From Myxococcus landrumus (GTDB lineage Bacteria; Myxococcota; Myxococcia; Myxococcales; Myxococcaceae), in the NCBI RefSeq assembly GCF_017301635.1, contig NZ_CP071091.1, forward strand, positions 5,406,001 to 5,470,000: a DNA stretch of 64,000 bases. The letters run 5' to 3'. Below, one piece after another: positions 9,843 to 17,898 of the stretch; the stretch's first letter is position 1; every line of letters begins with the position of its first letter. Position numbers and translations under genes: made by a program. The notes under the pieces were generated by a model. The model was not told where the DNA came from. It did not search any database and saw nothing but the letters and a program-made list of their open reading frames with translations.

Positions 9843-10354
9843 GAGCGAGCTCCTGATGACGATGAAGACGCCGAAGGGGTGGCGGTGCTTACAGGGGAAC
9901 GCGCGGGGACCCCGAGTCCCACCAGCCGCTCCGGCATGCGAGGCACCGGCGCGATGAGGTCCGCCAACGTCAGGCGCCCCAGCGCTTCTTGAATGGCCTG
10001 GTTGATGAGCCGCCAGTGGCCGCGCACCTGGCACACGGACTCCAGCTCACAGGGCGCGCCGCCGGAGGTGTGCTCGCCACATTCGGTGAGCGACACGGGC
10101 CCCTCCAGCGAGGCCACCAGCTCCGCCAGCGACAGCGACGCAGGCGGGCGCGCCAGCCCGTAGCCACCATTGGCGCCCCGGTGGGACACCACCAACCCGG
10201 CCTGCAACAGCCCCTTGAGAACCTTGCTGGCCGAGGGCAGGGGCACTCGCGTGCGCGCCGCCAGCTCGCGGGTGGTGCGGGTGCCCCCCTCCGCGCGAGC
10301 CAGCTCGGTCATCAGCACGATGCCGTAGTCGGTCATCTTGCTCATCCGAAGCAT
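9839..10354 (-). CDS. Rrf2-family SUF system regulator
   Basis: 171 residues, first gene of the SUF operon. The N-terminus [11 protein letters not shown] matches the start of Rrf2-family SUF regulators, which fixes the start at 10354 (AGGAAGGAGAG upstream). A winged helix covers residues about 1-80, with [15 protein letters not shown] and [12 protein letters not shown]. Three cysteines follow as C-x9-C-x5-C, the expected Fe-S ligands, although the first spacing is longer than the C-x5-C-x5-C of IscR. Autorepression of the operon by the cluster-loaded form, as for IscR, is inferred. Confidence 0.92.
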
Positions 10355-10425
10355 GCGGAACGCTCTCTCCTTCCTGGGTCCATTCCCTTGGGGCCTCCAA
10401 GCCTCGAGGGGAGTCATATGTAATC

Positions 10426-10442
10426 TGGACCGTTTCAGTCCA
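10426..10442. promoter_or_regulatory. IscR/Rrf2-type operator and putative SUF promoter
   Basis: GACCGTTTCAGTC at 10428-10440 matches 12 of 13 positions of the IscR type 1 core GACTRWWWYAGTC, and sits in a slightly longer inverted repeat TGGAC/GTCCA. On the minus strand the arm TGGACT could act as a -35 with a -10-like CATATG about 16 bases on (around 10415-10420). Repressor binding would then block the promoter. The site is about 72 bp upstream of the regulator start. Confidence 0.7.
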
Positions 10443-10538
10443 CATTGCATTTTGAGGGGCGTTGGGAAGGCCCCTGGTTGGAGGGCAAGGAGGAGGCGAC
10501 TAGGGTGGGATTCCTCGTCTTCCGGAGGGAACCCGACG

Positions 10539-11783
10539 ATGCGTCCACTGATGCTCCTCGCCACGCTGGCCCTGGCCCTGGCGGGCTGCGAGAAGAAGTC
10601 CGCCGCGCCCAACCCCACCGAGCAGTCCCCCGCAGGGCAGGCCGCCCAGGCCGCGGGCAACAAGGAAGGCACGGCGGGCCCGTCGGCCCAGGGTGCCCAG
10701 CCCGGGGCCGTGGCGCCCACGGACTCGGACACGATTCTCATCGGAGAGGTGGGCAGCCTCACGGGCAGCGAGGCCACGTTCGGCATCTCCGCGCGCAACG
10801 GCATCGAGCTGGCGATCAACGAGGCCAACGCGGCCGGGGGCGTGAAGGGCAAGAAGCTGGCGCTGCGCGTCTACGACAGCCAGGGCCGTCCCGAGGAAGG
10901 TGCCCAGGCGGCGACGCGGCTCATCAGCCAGGACAAGGTGGTGGCCATCCTGGGTGAGGCGGCCTCGTCGGTGTCCATGGCGATGGCGGAGAAGGCGCAG
11001 GCGGGCAAGGTGCCCATGATTACGCCCACCTCGACGAGCGCCGAGGTGACGAAGAAGGGCGACTACATCTTCCGCGTGTGCTTCATCGACGAGTTCCAGG
11101 GCCTGGTGATGGCGAAGTTCGCGCGGGAGAACCTGAAGCTGTCGCGGGTCGCAGTGCTGACGGACAACAAGAGCGCCTTCTCGATGGGCCTGGCGGATGT
11201 GTTCACCGCGAAGTTCAAGGAGTTCGGCGGAGAGGTCTTGAGGACGGAGAGCTACTCCAAGGGCGACACGGACTTCCGCGCGCAGCTCACGGCCATCAAG
11301 CAGGTGAAGCCGGAGGCGATGTTCGTCCCGGGCTACTACACGGACGTGGGCATCATCGCGCGGCAGGCGCGTGAGGTGGGCTTGAAGGTGCCGCTGCTCG
11401 GCGGGGACGGCTGGGACTCCGACAAGCTGTTCGAGCTGGGAGGCTCCGCGCTGGAGGGCAGCTACTTCTCCAACCACTACTCACCGGGGAACCCGGACCC
11501 GGTGCTCCAGTCGTTCCTGGCGAAGTACAAGCAGCAGTACGGGGGCGTGCCGGACAGCGTGGCGGCGCTGGCGTACGACGCGGGACGCGTGCTGGTGGAG
11601 GCGCTCAAGCGCGCCCCGGACACGAGCGGCCCGGCGCTGCGCGACGCCATCGCGGCGACCAAGGACTTCCCGGGCGTGGCCGGGCGAATCACGCTGGATG
11701 CGAACCGGGACGCGGTGAAGGAGGCCGTCGTCCTCAAGGTCGCGGGTGGCAAGGCGGAGTTCGTCACCACCGTGCAGCCGTAG
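10539..11783 (+). CDS. Branched-chain amino-acid-type ABC transporter substrate-binding lipoprotein
   Basis: 414 residues. ATG at 10539 has GGAGGG ten bases upstream. The lipobox LALAGC gives lipid-modified Cys17, followed by a 45-residue Ala/Pro/Gln-rich spacer. From about residue 65 the fold is that of LivJ/LivK-type periplasmic proteins, with IGEVGSLTGSEATFG and AINEANAAGGVKGKK near the start and GGDGWDSDKLFELGG later. The ligand could be an amino acid, a peptide or urea. No permease or ATPase gene is adjacent, so its transporter must lie elsewhere, or it serves as a sensor. Confidence 0.9.
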   Translation: MRPLMLLATLALALAGCEKKSAAPNPTEQSPAGQAAQAAGNKEGTAGPSAQGAQPGAVAPTDSDTILIGEVGSLTGSEATFGISARNGIELAINEANAAGGVKGKKLALRVYDSQGRPEEGAQAATRLISQDKVVAILGEAASSVSMAMAEKAQAGKVPMITPTSTSAEVTKKGDYIFRVCFIDEFQGLVMAKFARENLKLSRVAVLTDNKSAFSMGLADVFTAKFKEFGGEVLRTESYSKGDTDFRAQLTAIKQVKPEAMFVPGYYTDVGIIARQAREVGLKVPLLGGDGWDSDKLFELGGSALEGSYFSNHYSPGNPDPVLQSFLAKYKQQYGGVPDSVAALAYDAGRVLVEALKRAPDTSGPALRDAIAATKDFPGVAGRITLDANRDAVKEAVVLKVAGGKAEFVTTVQP

Positions 11784-11810
11784 CACGATGGCGGTCCGGT
11801 CCCTCGTCCC

Positions 11811-11990
11811 TCAGGGGATGGGGGACTGGATGACGTAGTAGATGGAGCCGAAGTACTTCTGGAGCGCGTTGAGCAGTTGCACCAGGAACGGCCAGCCCAT
11901 CACCGTGAAGCCCATCAGCGCGGCGGTGATGATGGCGTACTCCACCAGCGACTGGCCGCGCGCACGGGCGCGGCGAAGGGACCTGGTCAT
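11811..11990 (-). CDS. Flp-type small pilin, cassette 1
   Basis: 59 residues. ATG at 11990 overlaps the stop of the preceding gene (ATGA). After a basic leader comes RARGQSLVEYA, which fits the Flp prepilin cleavage motif G/XXXXEY with cleavage after Gly13, then one hydrophobic helix and a conserved end IQSPIP. The last 33 residues are identical to those of the cassette 2 pilin. A TadV-like peptidase and Tad machinery would be needed; none is in the window. It could form a Flp-like fibre or act as a minor pilin. Confidence 0.85.
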   Translation of the reverse strand: MTRSLRRARARGQSLVEYAIITAALMGFTVMGWPFLVQLLNALQKYFGSIYYVIQSPIP

Positions 11991-13051
11991 TTCTTGCACC
12001 CAGGCTTCGAGCAGCCCATGTAGTACTGGGCTCGCGCCTCGTAGGTCGCCTTGTTGTTGTCCTGGTCCCAGTCCTGCCACTCGTTGTTGAAGTAGGTGGA
12101 GTTGTCGCCGCCCTGCTTGATGTCCTGGGTGGGCGCGCCGTTCTGGGGCTTGATGGACATGCTGAGCTTGCGCGGGTCATCACCGGGCCCCTGCTTGTCC
12201 AGCTCCATGTCGTCGCTGAGCAGCTTGTCGCCGATGGCGGCCGAGACGAGCGCCTCGGCGGCCTCCTTCATGCGAGAATATCCCCCGTTGTCGTTGTTCG
12301 TGTAGAGCTGGGACACGCGCGCATAGACGCGCTCCTCGTCATTGTTCGACTGGCCCGGCTCGAAGCTCTGCTCACGGGTCAGCGCCCACGTGTCCGTCAC
12401 CAGGGCGATGCGCTCCCAGGGAAGAAGGTAGGTGTCCTTCTCCACGTCGCGGTTCGCCGTGGCGTTGTGGTGGATGCTGCCCGACTTCGTCTCCTTCGCC
12501 AGGTCGACCTGGCTGAACTCGGAGAAGAGCGTCTTGGGCAGCAGGTAGTTCTGCACACCGTTGCGCGCCGAGCAGCGGATGAGCCCGCCCCGGTTGAACC
12601 GGCTCATGTACGCGGCGTGCAACGTGACGCCGTAGCTGCCCACGGCCTGCTGATTCAGTGTGCACTGGACCTGTTGCGCCCCCGGGTGCAGCCAGCAGGC
12701 GTGGGCCACCAGCTCCTGGTGGTGACTCTGGTCATTGTCACACTCGGGAGGCACCGTCTGGAAGCTGTCCAGACCTGACTCGTGGTCGCAGTACGTCTGC
12801 CGGGCGAGGCCCTGAATCTGGCCGAAGCCCGCGAAGGACTCGCCGTCGGGCTTCGCCGCATAGTCCGCGGTGGTGTAGTCCCAGATGGTGGAGACCGCCG
12901 TCTCCTGGGCGTCCAGCGAGTGCCTCAAGAGGTCGTCCAGGAAGATTGCGTACATGAAGACGGGGATGATGACGAGCATGCACAGCGCCGTCTCCACGGC
13001 GGCGGCACCTCGGGCAGCGCGTGCGCCACGTCTGCGAGGAGTGGGGCTCAC
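11987..13051 (-). CDS. TadE-like pseudopilin C, cassette 1
   Basis: 354 residues from a GTG at 13051 that overlaps the upstream stop (GTGA). A basic leader leads to RGAAAVETALCMLVII, a TadE-type prepilin-like motif and single transmembrane helix. The large C-terminal domain should be outside the inner membrane. It contains several cysteines (YCDHES, ACWLHPGAQQVQCTLN, RCSARNGVQ), fit for disulfides. The paralogue at 16786 keeps these features. In Tad systems TadE-like proteins are minor pilins; the specific role here is unknown. Confidence 0.85.
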   Translation of the reverse strand: MSPTPRRRGARAARGAAAVETALCMLVIIPVFMYAIFLDDLLRHSLDAQETAVSTIWDYTTADYAAKPDGESFAGFGQIQGLARQTYCDHESGLDSFQTVPPECDNDQSHHQELVAHACWLHPGAQQVQCTLNQQAVGSYGVTLHAAYMSRFNRGGLIRCSARNGVQNYLLPKTLFSEFSQVDLAKETKSGSIHHNATANRDVEKDTYLLPWERIALVTDTWALTREQSFEPGQSNNDEERVYARVSQLYTNNDNGGYSRMKEAAEALVSAAIGDKLLSDDMELDKQGPGDDPRKLSMSIKPQNGAPTQDIKQGGDNSTYFNNEWQDWDQDNNKATYEARAQYYMGCSKPGCKK

Positions 13052-14601
13052 AGCGGCACCTCCGTCTCGGCGATGGGGACTGCGTCGGAGTTGCCTGCTT
13101 CCTGGAGCACCCTGGCGGCCTCCCCCGGTGTGAAGGGATGCAGCTTCGCGCGCCAGAAGGGAGCGAAGAGGTTGGGCGGCTCCCTCCAGCCTCCTGCCCC
13201 GAAGCGGTGGTAGTAGACGAGCGCCTTGGACAGGCTCATGCCCTCACCCGCGGCCACGGTCAGCTTCCCGGAACCCTGCGCGCCATGCTGGAACTCCACG
13301 CTCCTGGAGTTGTTGAGCTCCCACGGCGCCTGCTGGGCGTTCCCGACGCTCAACGGCATCGTGTAGTAGGCGTAGACGCGAGGCTGGCCCCAGTCCCGGT
13401 TGGGGTCCGGGTTGGCGCGGTACTTCATGAAGCAGTTGCCCTCACCCGCGCAGCTTTCGAGCGACTGCGCGTTGGTGCCTTCGAACTGGTGGGAGCCTCG
13501 GTGCTGTTCCCCTTCACCGTCGTCTCCAACACCATCGTGCTCGCCTCCCCCTGAGTCGCTCCAGATAGAGGAGTCATAGGACGACATGGCTGGGATTGCG
13601 TCCTCCCACATGGAGTGGGTCAAGGAGCCCTCTTCGCTGGCAGCCACGGTGGTCCCCTCGTTGCCACCTTCTTGTCCTCCTGTGTAGACGTCGTCCCCGT
13701 CGGTCACCGTCTTGGCTGACCCCTTGTGCCCCGATATCTTGTACAGCCCTTGCTCCGGAATATCCTTGAACTCCCTGAGGAAGTCCGGGTGAAGGTGCTT
13801 CGTACCCTTCCGGTTCGAAGGCCATGCCGAGCGGCTCGCATTGCCAATCTCAGTCATGACGCGTGCTCTGGCCTCTTCAGAGCTGCTTCCCACGCTGCCC
13901 GTGCATTCCTTCCCATCCACTGAGCAGTTGAACTCGTTCTCATTGAGTGCTCCCACAGCCGAGTTCAGCTCGCTCGACTTGGGCGCAGTGTCATCCTTGA
14001 GCTGGGCCAGGCCATGGCTGGAGCCGTCCTTCACAGCCTGGGCGGTCCTCTCATGAACCTCCGCCTGGGACTTGTGAAGATTGTCCACCATGAGGTCCAA
14101 TCCCTCCATGGCGGTCCTGAAGTCTCCTTCAAGAGCTCGCGCGTCGCGGTCATACTCCTTTGCCTTCTTGCCGAACTTGTTCGCGACCTTCTTGGCATCG
14201 GCCGCGTGCTTGCAGCAGCTACACCTGCAGGCGAGACACCTGACCAACTCGGCGGCCGCAATCTTGTTGAAGTTCGACTCCCCCGCCCTCAGCATTTCTC
14301 CCGTGACGCTCGCGGCCGCCATGTACGCGTGCAGGCTGTTCATCGCCACGTAGGAGCCGGCGATGGCCCGGTTGCTGACCGCGTAGTAGTTGAGCGCGCG
14401 CGCCTCCAGCACCGCCATGGAGTACGCCATGGCGTCGCTGTGCTGCTGGAGCGACATCCGCTGGCGCAGCGCATGACTCAGGTTGAAGCTCAGCGTCACC
14501 ATCAACGCGAGCACCAGGAAGGACAGCGACCCCAGGACGATGGCCTGCCCTCGCTGGGCGCGGCGGCGCATCCGGCTCAATAGGAGAACGGGAAGATGCA
14601 T
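13048..14601 (-). CDS. TadG-like pseudopilin B, cassette 1
   Basis: 517 residues. ATG at 14601 has AGGA just upstream and overlaps the A stop by 25 bases. A later ATG at 14571 is possible, but only the earlier start is shared with the paralogue at 19460. RGQAIVLGSLSFLVLALMV is the TadE/G-like membrane anchor. The first 100 residues are nearly identical to the paralogue and the middle part diverges. A Cys cluster CLACRCSCC lies near residue 125. The middle of the gene (about 13560-14280) is visibly lower in GC than its surroundings. Confidence 0.83.
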   Translation of the reverse strand: MHLPVLLLSRMRRRAQRGQAIVLGSLSFLVLALMVTLSFNLSHALRQRMSLQQHSDAMAYSMAVLEARALNYYAVSNRAIAGSYVAMNSLHAYMAAASVTGEMLRAGESNFNKIAAAELVRCLACRCSCCKHAADAKKVANKFGKKAKEYDRDARALEGDFRTAMEGLDLMVDNLHKSQAEVHERTAQAVKDGSSHGLAQLKDDTAPKSSELNSAVGALNENEFNCSVDGKECTGSVGSSSEEARARVMTEIGNASRSAWPSNRKGTKHLHPDFLREFKDIPEQGLYKISGHKGSAKTVTDGDDVYTGGQEGGNEGTTVAASEEGSLTHSMWEDAIPAMSSYDSSIWSDSGGGEHDGVGDDGEGEQHRGSHQFEGTNAQSLESCAGEGNCFMKYRANPDPNRDWGQPRVYAYYTMPLSVGNAQQAPWELNNSRSVEFQHGAQGSGKLTVAAGEGMSLSKALVYYHRFGAGGWREPPNLFAPFWRAKLHPFTPGEAARVLQEAGNSDAVPIAETEVPL

Positions 14602-15377
14602 TCGTTCCTCGCGGGAATGCCGTTGTCGAGCACCAGGTTCGACTGCATTCGCATGGTGTACGTGGCGCGGATGGGCGCGATGTAGATGCCCCTCGACGCC
14701 GCGCTCTCGTAGGGGCTCTCCCCCTTGCCTGCGCTTCCGAACTTGCGCTTGGACACCTTGGCCTGCTCGTCCGCCTTCACCTTCCCCATGCGCAGGTGCA
14801 TCCCAATCTCGCGGCCGCGCGCCGCCTGGTAGATGACCCAGTCCGCGAAGGGAATGACGAGCCGGTAGTTGAACGTCACCTGCACGCGCAGCTTCGTGCG
14901 CATGCTCTGACGCCAATCCCCCGAGGTCGCGACCGACGGGTCGTCGAAGTCGAGCTCCCCTCCGCCACTCCCGACTTCCTCCTGCGTCGGCCCGCAGATG
15001 GTGACCTCGGCGTTCTTCAGGTCCGTCTCCGCCATCTGGTTGCTCTTCAGCTCATTCCACTTCGTCGCGAACTCCTGCCCGGTGCCGACCGGACGGACGT
15101 ACTCGATGCTCCCCGCCCCCGAAGAACGCTTGCCCAGCATCGGCAACAGCACCGCGACGGCGGCCCGCTCCATCTCCGCGACGTTGGCGTTGCGCAGCGA
15201 GCCGGTGCGGACCGCTTTGTATGCGGCGTACTTCGTCAGCAGCCGCGCCTGGTGCATCAGGCCCAGCTGAAGCACGCCCAGGATGAGAAACACGAAGAGC
15301 GGCAGGACAACCGCGGTCTCCACCGCCGCCTGTCCTGCCTGTCCCCTTGCATACCCAAAGCAGAGGCGACGTCGCAT
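14577..15377 (-). CDS. TadE-like pseudopilin A, cassette 1
   Basis: 266 residues. GQAAVETAVVLPLFVFLILG at about 16-35 is a textbook TadE prepilin-like motif and anchor helix. The periplasmic part is shared with the paralogue at 19436, including IEYVRPVG, ICGPTQEE and a YTMRMQSN stretch near the end. ATG at 15377 was chosen, though it has no clear ribosome site; an in-frame TTG at 15422 would add 15 residues. It is first in the cassette, downstream of a 350-bp non-coding region. Confidence 0.83.
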   Translation of the reverse strand: MRRRLCFGYARGQAGQAAVETAVVLPLFVFLILGVLQLGLMHQARLLTKYAAYKAVRTGSLRNANVAEMERAAVAVLLPMLGKRSSGAGSIEYVRPVGTGQEFATKWNELKSNQMAETDLKNAEVTICGPTQEEVGSGGGELDFDDPSVATSGDWRQSMRTKLRVQVTFNYRLVIPFADWVIYQAARGREIGMHLRMGKVKADEQAKVSKRKFGSAGKGESPYESAASRGIYIAPIRATYTMRMQSNLVLDNGIPARNECIFPFSY

Positions 15378-15559
15378 GGGCCAATCACTACCATACGCAC
15401 AGTGAGATCGGCAAAACCACAACTCCCTTACTTTCCCTCTAAGCCCGCACTGTCATTCACCACACAGAAGAGGCAACCACTCCGCACCCGGAGTGAGGGA
15501 TTGCAGAGGGGCGCTCTGTATTTTCTTCACGGCGGCGCTGAAATAAATACAGACACGGG

Positions 15560-15577
15560 CTCGTGGAAACCCACGAG
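15560..15577. promoter_or_regulatory. Inverted repeat upstream of cassette 1
   Basis: Perfect 7-bp arms CTCGTGG / CCACGAG with AAAC between. On the minus strand it precedes the AT-rich promoter-like block by 9 bases, a reasonable place for a regulator site. It could equally be an RNA hairpin. Confidence 0.4.
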
Positions 15578-15669
15578 ACGCGTCGCACTGAAACAATGTC
15601 TGACGGGAAACACGTAAGACCACTCGAAGGCGCGCGCGGACAGGCCCGTGCTCCGCCATGCACCTCGGG

Positions 15670-15694
15670 GGGCCCTCCCTTCGCCGGAGGGCCC
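15670..15694 (-). terminator. Hairpin after cassette 2 pilin gene
   Basis: GGGCCCTCC / GGAGGGCCC arms (9 bp) with a 7-nt loop, 35 bases downstream of the cassette 2 pilin stop. There is no T-run. It probably separates the two cassettes transcriptionally. Confidence 0.55.
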
Positions 15695-15728
15695 GCGCCC
15701 GAGGCGCAGCCTGTTCGACGGCCCGCGC

Positions 15729-15917
15729 CTACGGAATGGGCGACTGAATCACGTAGTAGATGGAGCCGAAGTACTTCTGGAGCGCGTTGAGCAGCTGCAC
15801 CAGGAACGGCCAGCCCATCACGGTGAAGCCCAGCAGCGCGGCGGTGACGGTGGCGTACTCCACCATCGACTGGCCCCGCGCGCGGCTGCCTCGGAGGTTG
15901 CTGGAAGTCTTCGCCAT
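15729..15917 (-). CDS. Flp-type small pilin, cassette 2
   Basis: 62 residues from ATG at 15917 (GGTGAGG upstream). SRARGQSMVEYA carries the Flp cleavage motif and glutamate-tyrosine pair. The 33-residue C-terminus is identical to the cassette 1 pilin, with few synonymous changes. A GTG at 15941 overlaps the upstream stop (GTGA) and has GAGGAG before it; it would give an 8-residue longer leader and cannot be excluded. No Tad secretion genes are nearby. Confidence 0.85.
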   Translation of the reverse strand: MAKTSSNLRGSRARGQSMVEYATVTAALLGFTVMGWPFLVQLLNALQKYFGSIYYVIQSPIP

Positions 15918-15937
15918 GACCTCACCCTTCATCTCTC

Positions 15938-16786
15938 TCACGGCGTGGCTCCTCGCTGGAGCAGCGAGAGTTGGACCTCGACACCCGGCTCGGGCAGGCG
16001 CGGACGCACCGTGGCCCGGCCCAGGGTGGTGCCACGAATCACCTCGAACGCGATGCCCCCCACGTCCACCGGCTCCACGTCCCCGACCTCCCAGCCCTTC
16101 TGGGTGAGCAGCTCGCGGTAGCGCGCCCCGACCTCCGTGGGCGTCCCTTCCGGCAGCTTCCCGGCGACCACGTGGTGCGAGGCCCCTTCCATGTTGAAGG
16201 AGAGCGTCACGGGCTCACGCAGCTCGGCCGGAAGCGGCATCCACGGGGGAACGCTCGACGCGCGCTTCAACAGCGGCCCGACCTGGCCCGCGGACACGAA
16301 GCCCAACGTCTCTCCGCCCTGCGCCAGCACGGAGATGAGCCGCATCTCCTCCTTCGCCGGACTCCAGTAGCCCACCCAGCCGCCATTGACGCCATGGCGC
16401 TCGCCGAGCACCGGCAACCCCTTGTCCAGGAGCACCTTCTCGTAGTGCGCCAGCACCTGCTCGGGCGTGTCCTGCGTGCTGAACCACGCCACCGCGATAG
16501 GCACGTCCGGCCCCAGGTAGTCCACCGCGAGCAGCTCCGCGCGGCTGGCCCTGGGGTACGCGGGGAAGTGCACCAGCGCCCGCTTCAGGGCCTCTTCCTC
16601 GGCGGGAGTGCGCGCGGCCTTCGCCTCGGGCGCGTCATCCAGCGATGGAGGCGGAGACCACTCCTCGGAGACGGCGCGCTTTCCATAGACAGCCCCCTCC
16701 CAGGCAAAGCCAATCAACGCGCCCACCACCGCGACGGCGAACAGCAGCGCGGGGACACGAATGACCAGGCTCGAGGAGGAAGGCAT
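15938..16786 (-). CDS. Membrane-anchored protein of unknown function, cassette 2 only
   Basis: 282 residues. ATG at 16786 shares a base with the preceding stop (TGATG), so translation is coupled. A single hydrophobic helix at about 9-28 (VPALLFAVAVVGALIGFAW) anchors a mostly periplasmic domain with two similar-looking alpha/beta halves. It has no prepilin-type motif and no recognised family. Its place between the TadE-like C and pilin D genes suggests an accessory role in pilin assembly or stability. Confidence 0.75.
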   Translation of the reverse strand: MPSSSSLVIRVPALLFAVAVVGALIGFAWEGAVYGKRAVSEEWSPPPSLDDAPEAKAARTPAEEEALKRALVHFPAYPRASRAELLAVDYLGPDVPIAVAWFSTQDTPEQVLAHYEKVLLDKGLPVLGERHGVNGGWVGYWSPAKEEMRLISVLAQGGETLGFVSAGQVGPLLKRASSVPPWMPLPAELREPVTLSFNMEGASHHVVAGKLPEGTPTEVGARYRELLTQKGWEVGDVEPVDVGGIAFEVIRGTTLGRATVRPRLPEPGVEVQLSLLQRGATP

Positions 16787-17898
16787 CAGCAGCTCTCCGG
16801 CGAGGAGCAGCCCAGGTAGTTGTTCCCCCGGGCGTTGTGGGTGGCCTCGTTGTTGTCGGCATCCCAGTCGCGCCACTCGCTGTTGAAGTAGCTGGCGCTG
16901 CTGCCGTACTGCTCCACCTCCTGCTGCGGCCCACCGCTCTCCGGGAACGGGACGATGGAGAGGCTGGGCTCGCGCGGGTCATCCCCCGGGTCCATCTGGT
17001 CCAGCGCGACATCGGGGCTGAGCACTTCCTGGGTCGCCTCGTTGACGAAGGCCTCGGCGGGCGAGGTCATCTGGGAGTACCCCTGGTTGTCCTGGTTCTT
17101 GTAGACCTGGGCCACGCGCACGTAGAGGTTCTCCTCGTCGCTGTCCTTCTTCCCGCGCTCCAGCTTCTGCTCCTTGGTCAGCGCCCAGGTGTCGGTGACG
17201 ATGGCGATGCGCTCCCAGGGCAGCAGGTAGACATTGCCCTCGAGCCCGCGCGGGTCATCCTGCAAGTCTCCGCTGCCCTGCGCGTTGTTGTGGATGCCAT
17301 CGCCGCGCCGCATCGTCTGGCGCGCGAGCCCCACCTGGCTGAAGTCCTGGAGGAAGCTCTTGGGCAGCAGATAGTTCTGCACGCCCAACCGCGCCGAGCA
17401 GCGGATGATGCCTCCCTTGCTGAACTGGTCCATGTACGACTGATGCAGCGTCACGTTGTAGGCCCCGACGGGGCCACCGCCGCCACCCGCGTTGGGGTCC
17501 GCCTGGTTCAGCGTGCACTGCACCTGCTGCGCGCCCGGGTTGAGCCAGCAGGCGTGCGCGGACAGTTCCTGGTGGTGTCCCTCGTCGTTCTCACACTCGG
17601 GCCCTTTGCCCGGGCCAAAGCTGTCGATGCCCGACTCGTGGTCGCAGAACATCTGCTGAGCGAACTGCTGGACGCCGCTGAAGCCATCGAAGGGCTCCGA
17701 GCCGCTCGCCTTCTTGGGGTAGTTCTGGACGGTGAAATCCCAGGCCGTGGAGAGCGCGGTCTCCTGTCCGTCCAATGCATGCCGGAGGAGGTCATCCAGG
17801 AAGAGCGCGTACATGAACACCGGGATGATGACCAACATGCACAGCGCCGTCTCCACCGCCGCTGCGCCGCGTTGAGCGCGATGTCTGGAAGTCCTCAC
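16786..17898 (-). CDS. TadE-like pseudopilin C, cassette 2
   Basis: 370 residues from a GTG at 17898 overlapping the upstream stop (GTGA), exactly as for its paralogue at 13051. QRGAAAVETALCMLVIIPVF is the TadE-like motif and anchor. Conserved cysteine segments match the paralogue (FCDHESGIDSF, HACWLNPGAQQVQCTLN, RCSARLGVQNYLLPK). A short Gly-rich insert (NAGGGGGPVG) is specific to this copy. Predicted location: inner membrane with a large external domain. Confidence 0.85.
   Translation of the reverse strand: MRTSRHRAQRGAAAVETALCMLVIIPVFMYALFLDDLLRHALDGQETALSTAWDFTVQNYPKKASGSEPFDGFSGVQQFAQQMFCDHESGIDSFGPGKGPECENDEGHHQELSAHACWLNPGAQQVQCTLNQADPNAGGGGGPVGAYNVTLHQSYMDQFSKGGIIRCSARLGVQNYLLPKSFLQDFSQVGLARQTMRRGDGIHNNAQGSGDLQDDPRGLEGNVYLLPWERIAIVTDTWALTKEQKLERGKKDSDEENLYVRVAQVYKNQDNQGYSQMTSPAEAFVNEATQEVLSPDVALDQMDPGDDPREPSLSIVPFPESGGPQQEVEQYGSSASYFNSEWRDWDADNNEATHNARGNNYLGCSSPESC

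Larger units (their letters stand above)
11811..15377 (-). repeat. Pseudopilin cassette 1 (four genes), paralogous to cassette 2
   Basis: Four minus-strand genes in the order TadE-like A, TadG-like B, TadE-like C, Flp-like D, joined by overlapping stops and starts. Each is a paralogue, in the same order, of a gene in 15729-20242. This marks an old tandem duplication. Two stretches stay nearly identical at DNA level: the 5' part of B (about 14270-14600) and most of D. Confidence 0.85.
15378..15728. other. Intergenic region between the two pseudopilin cassettes
   Basis: About 350 bp without a credible gene. It holds the terminator-like hairpin of cassette 2 (15670-15694), an 18-bp inverted repeat (15560-15577), and an AT-rich block at 15538-15552 unlike the GC-rich surroundings. 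On the minus strand this block reads GTATTTATTT and may be the -10 region of the cassette 1 promoter, giving a leader of roughly 170 nt. Confidence 0.5.
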
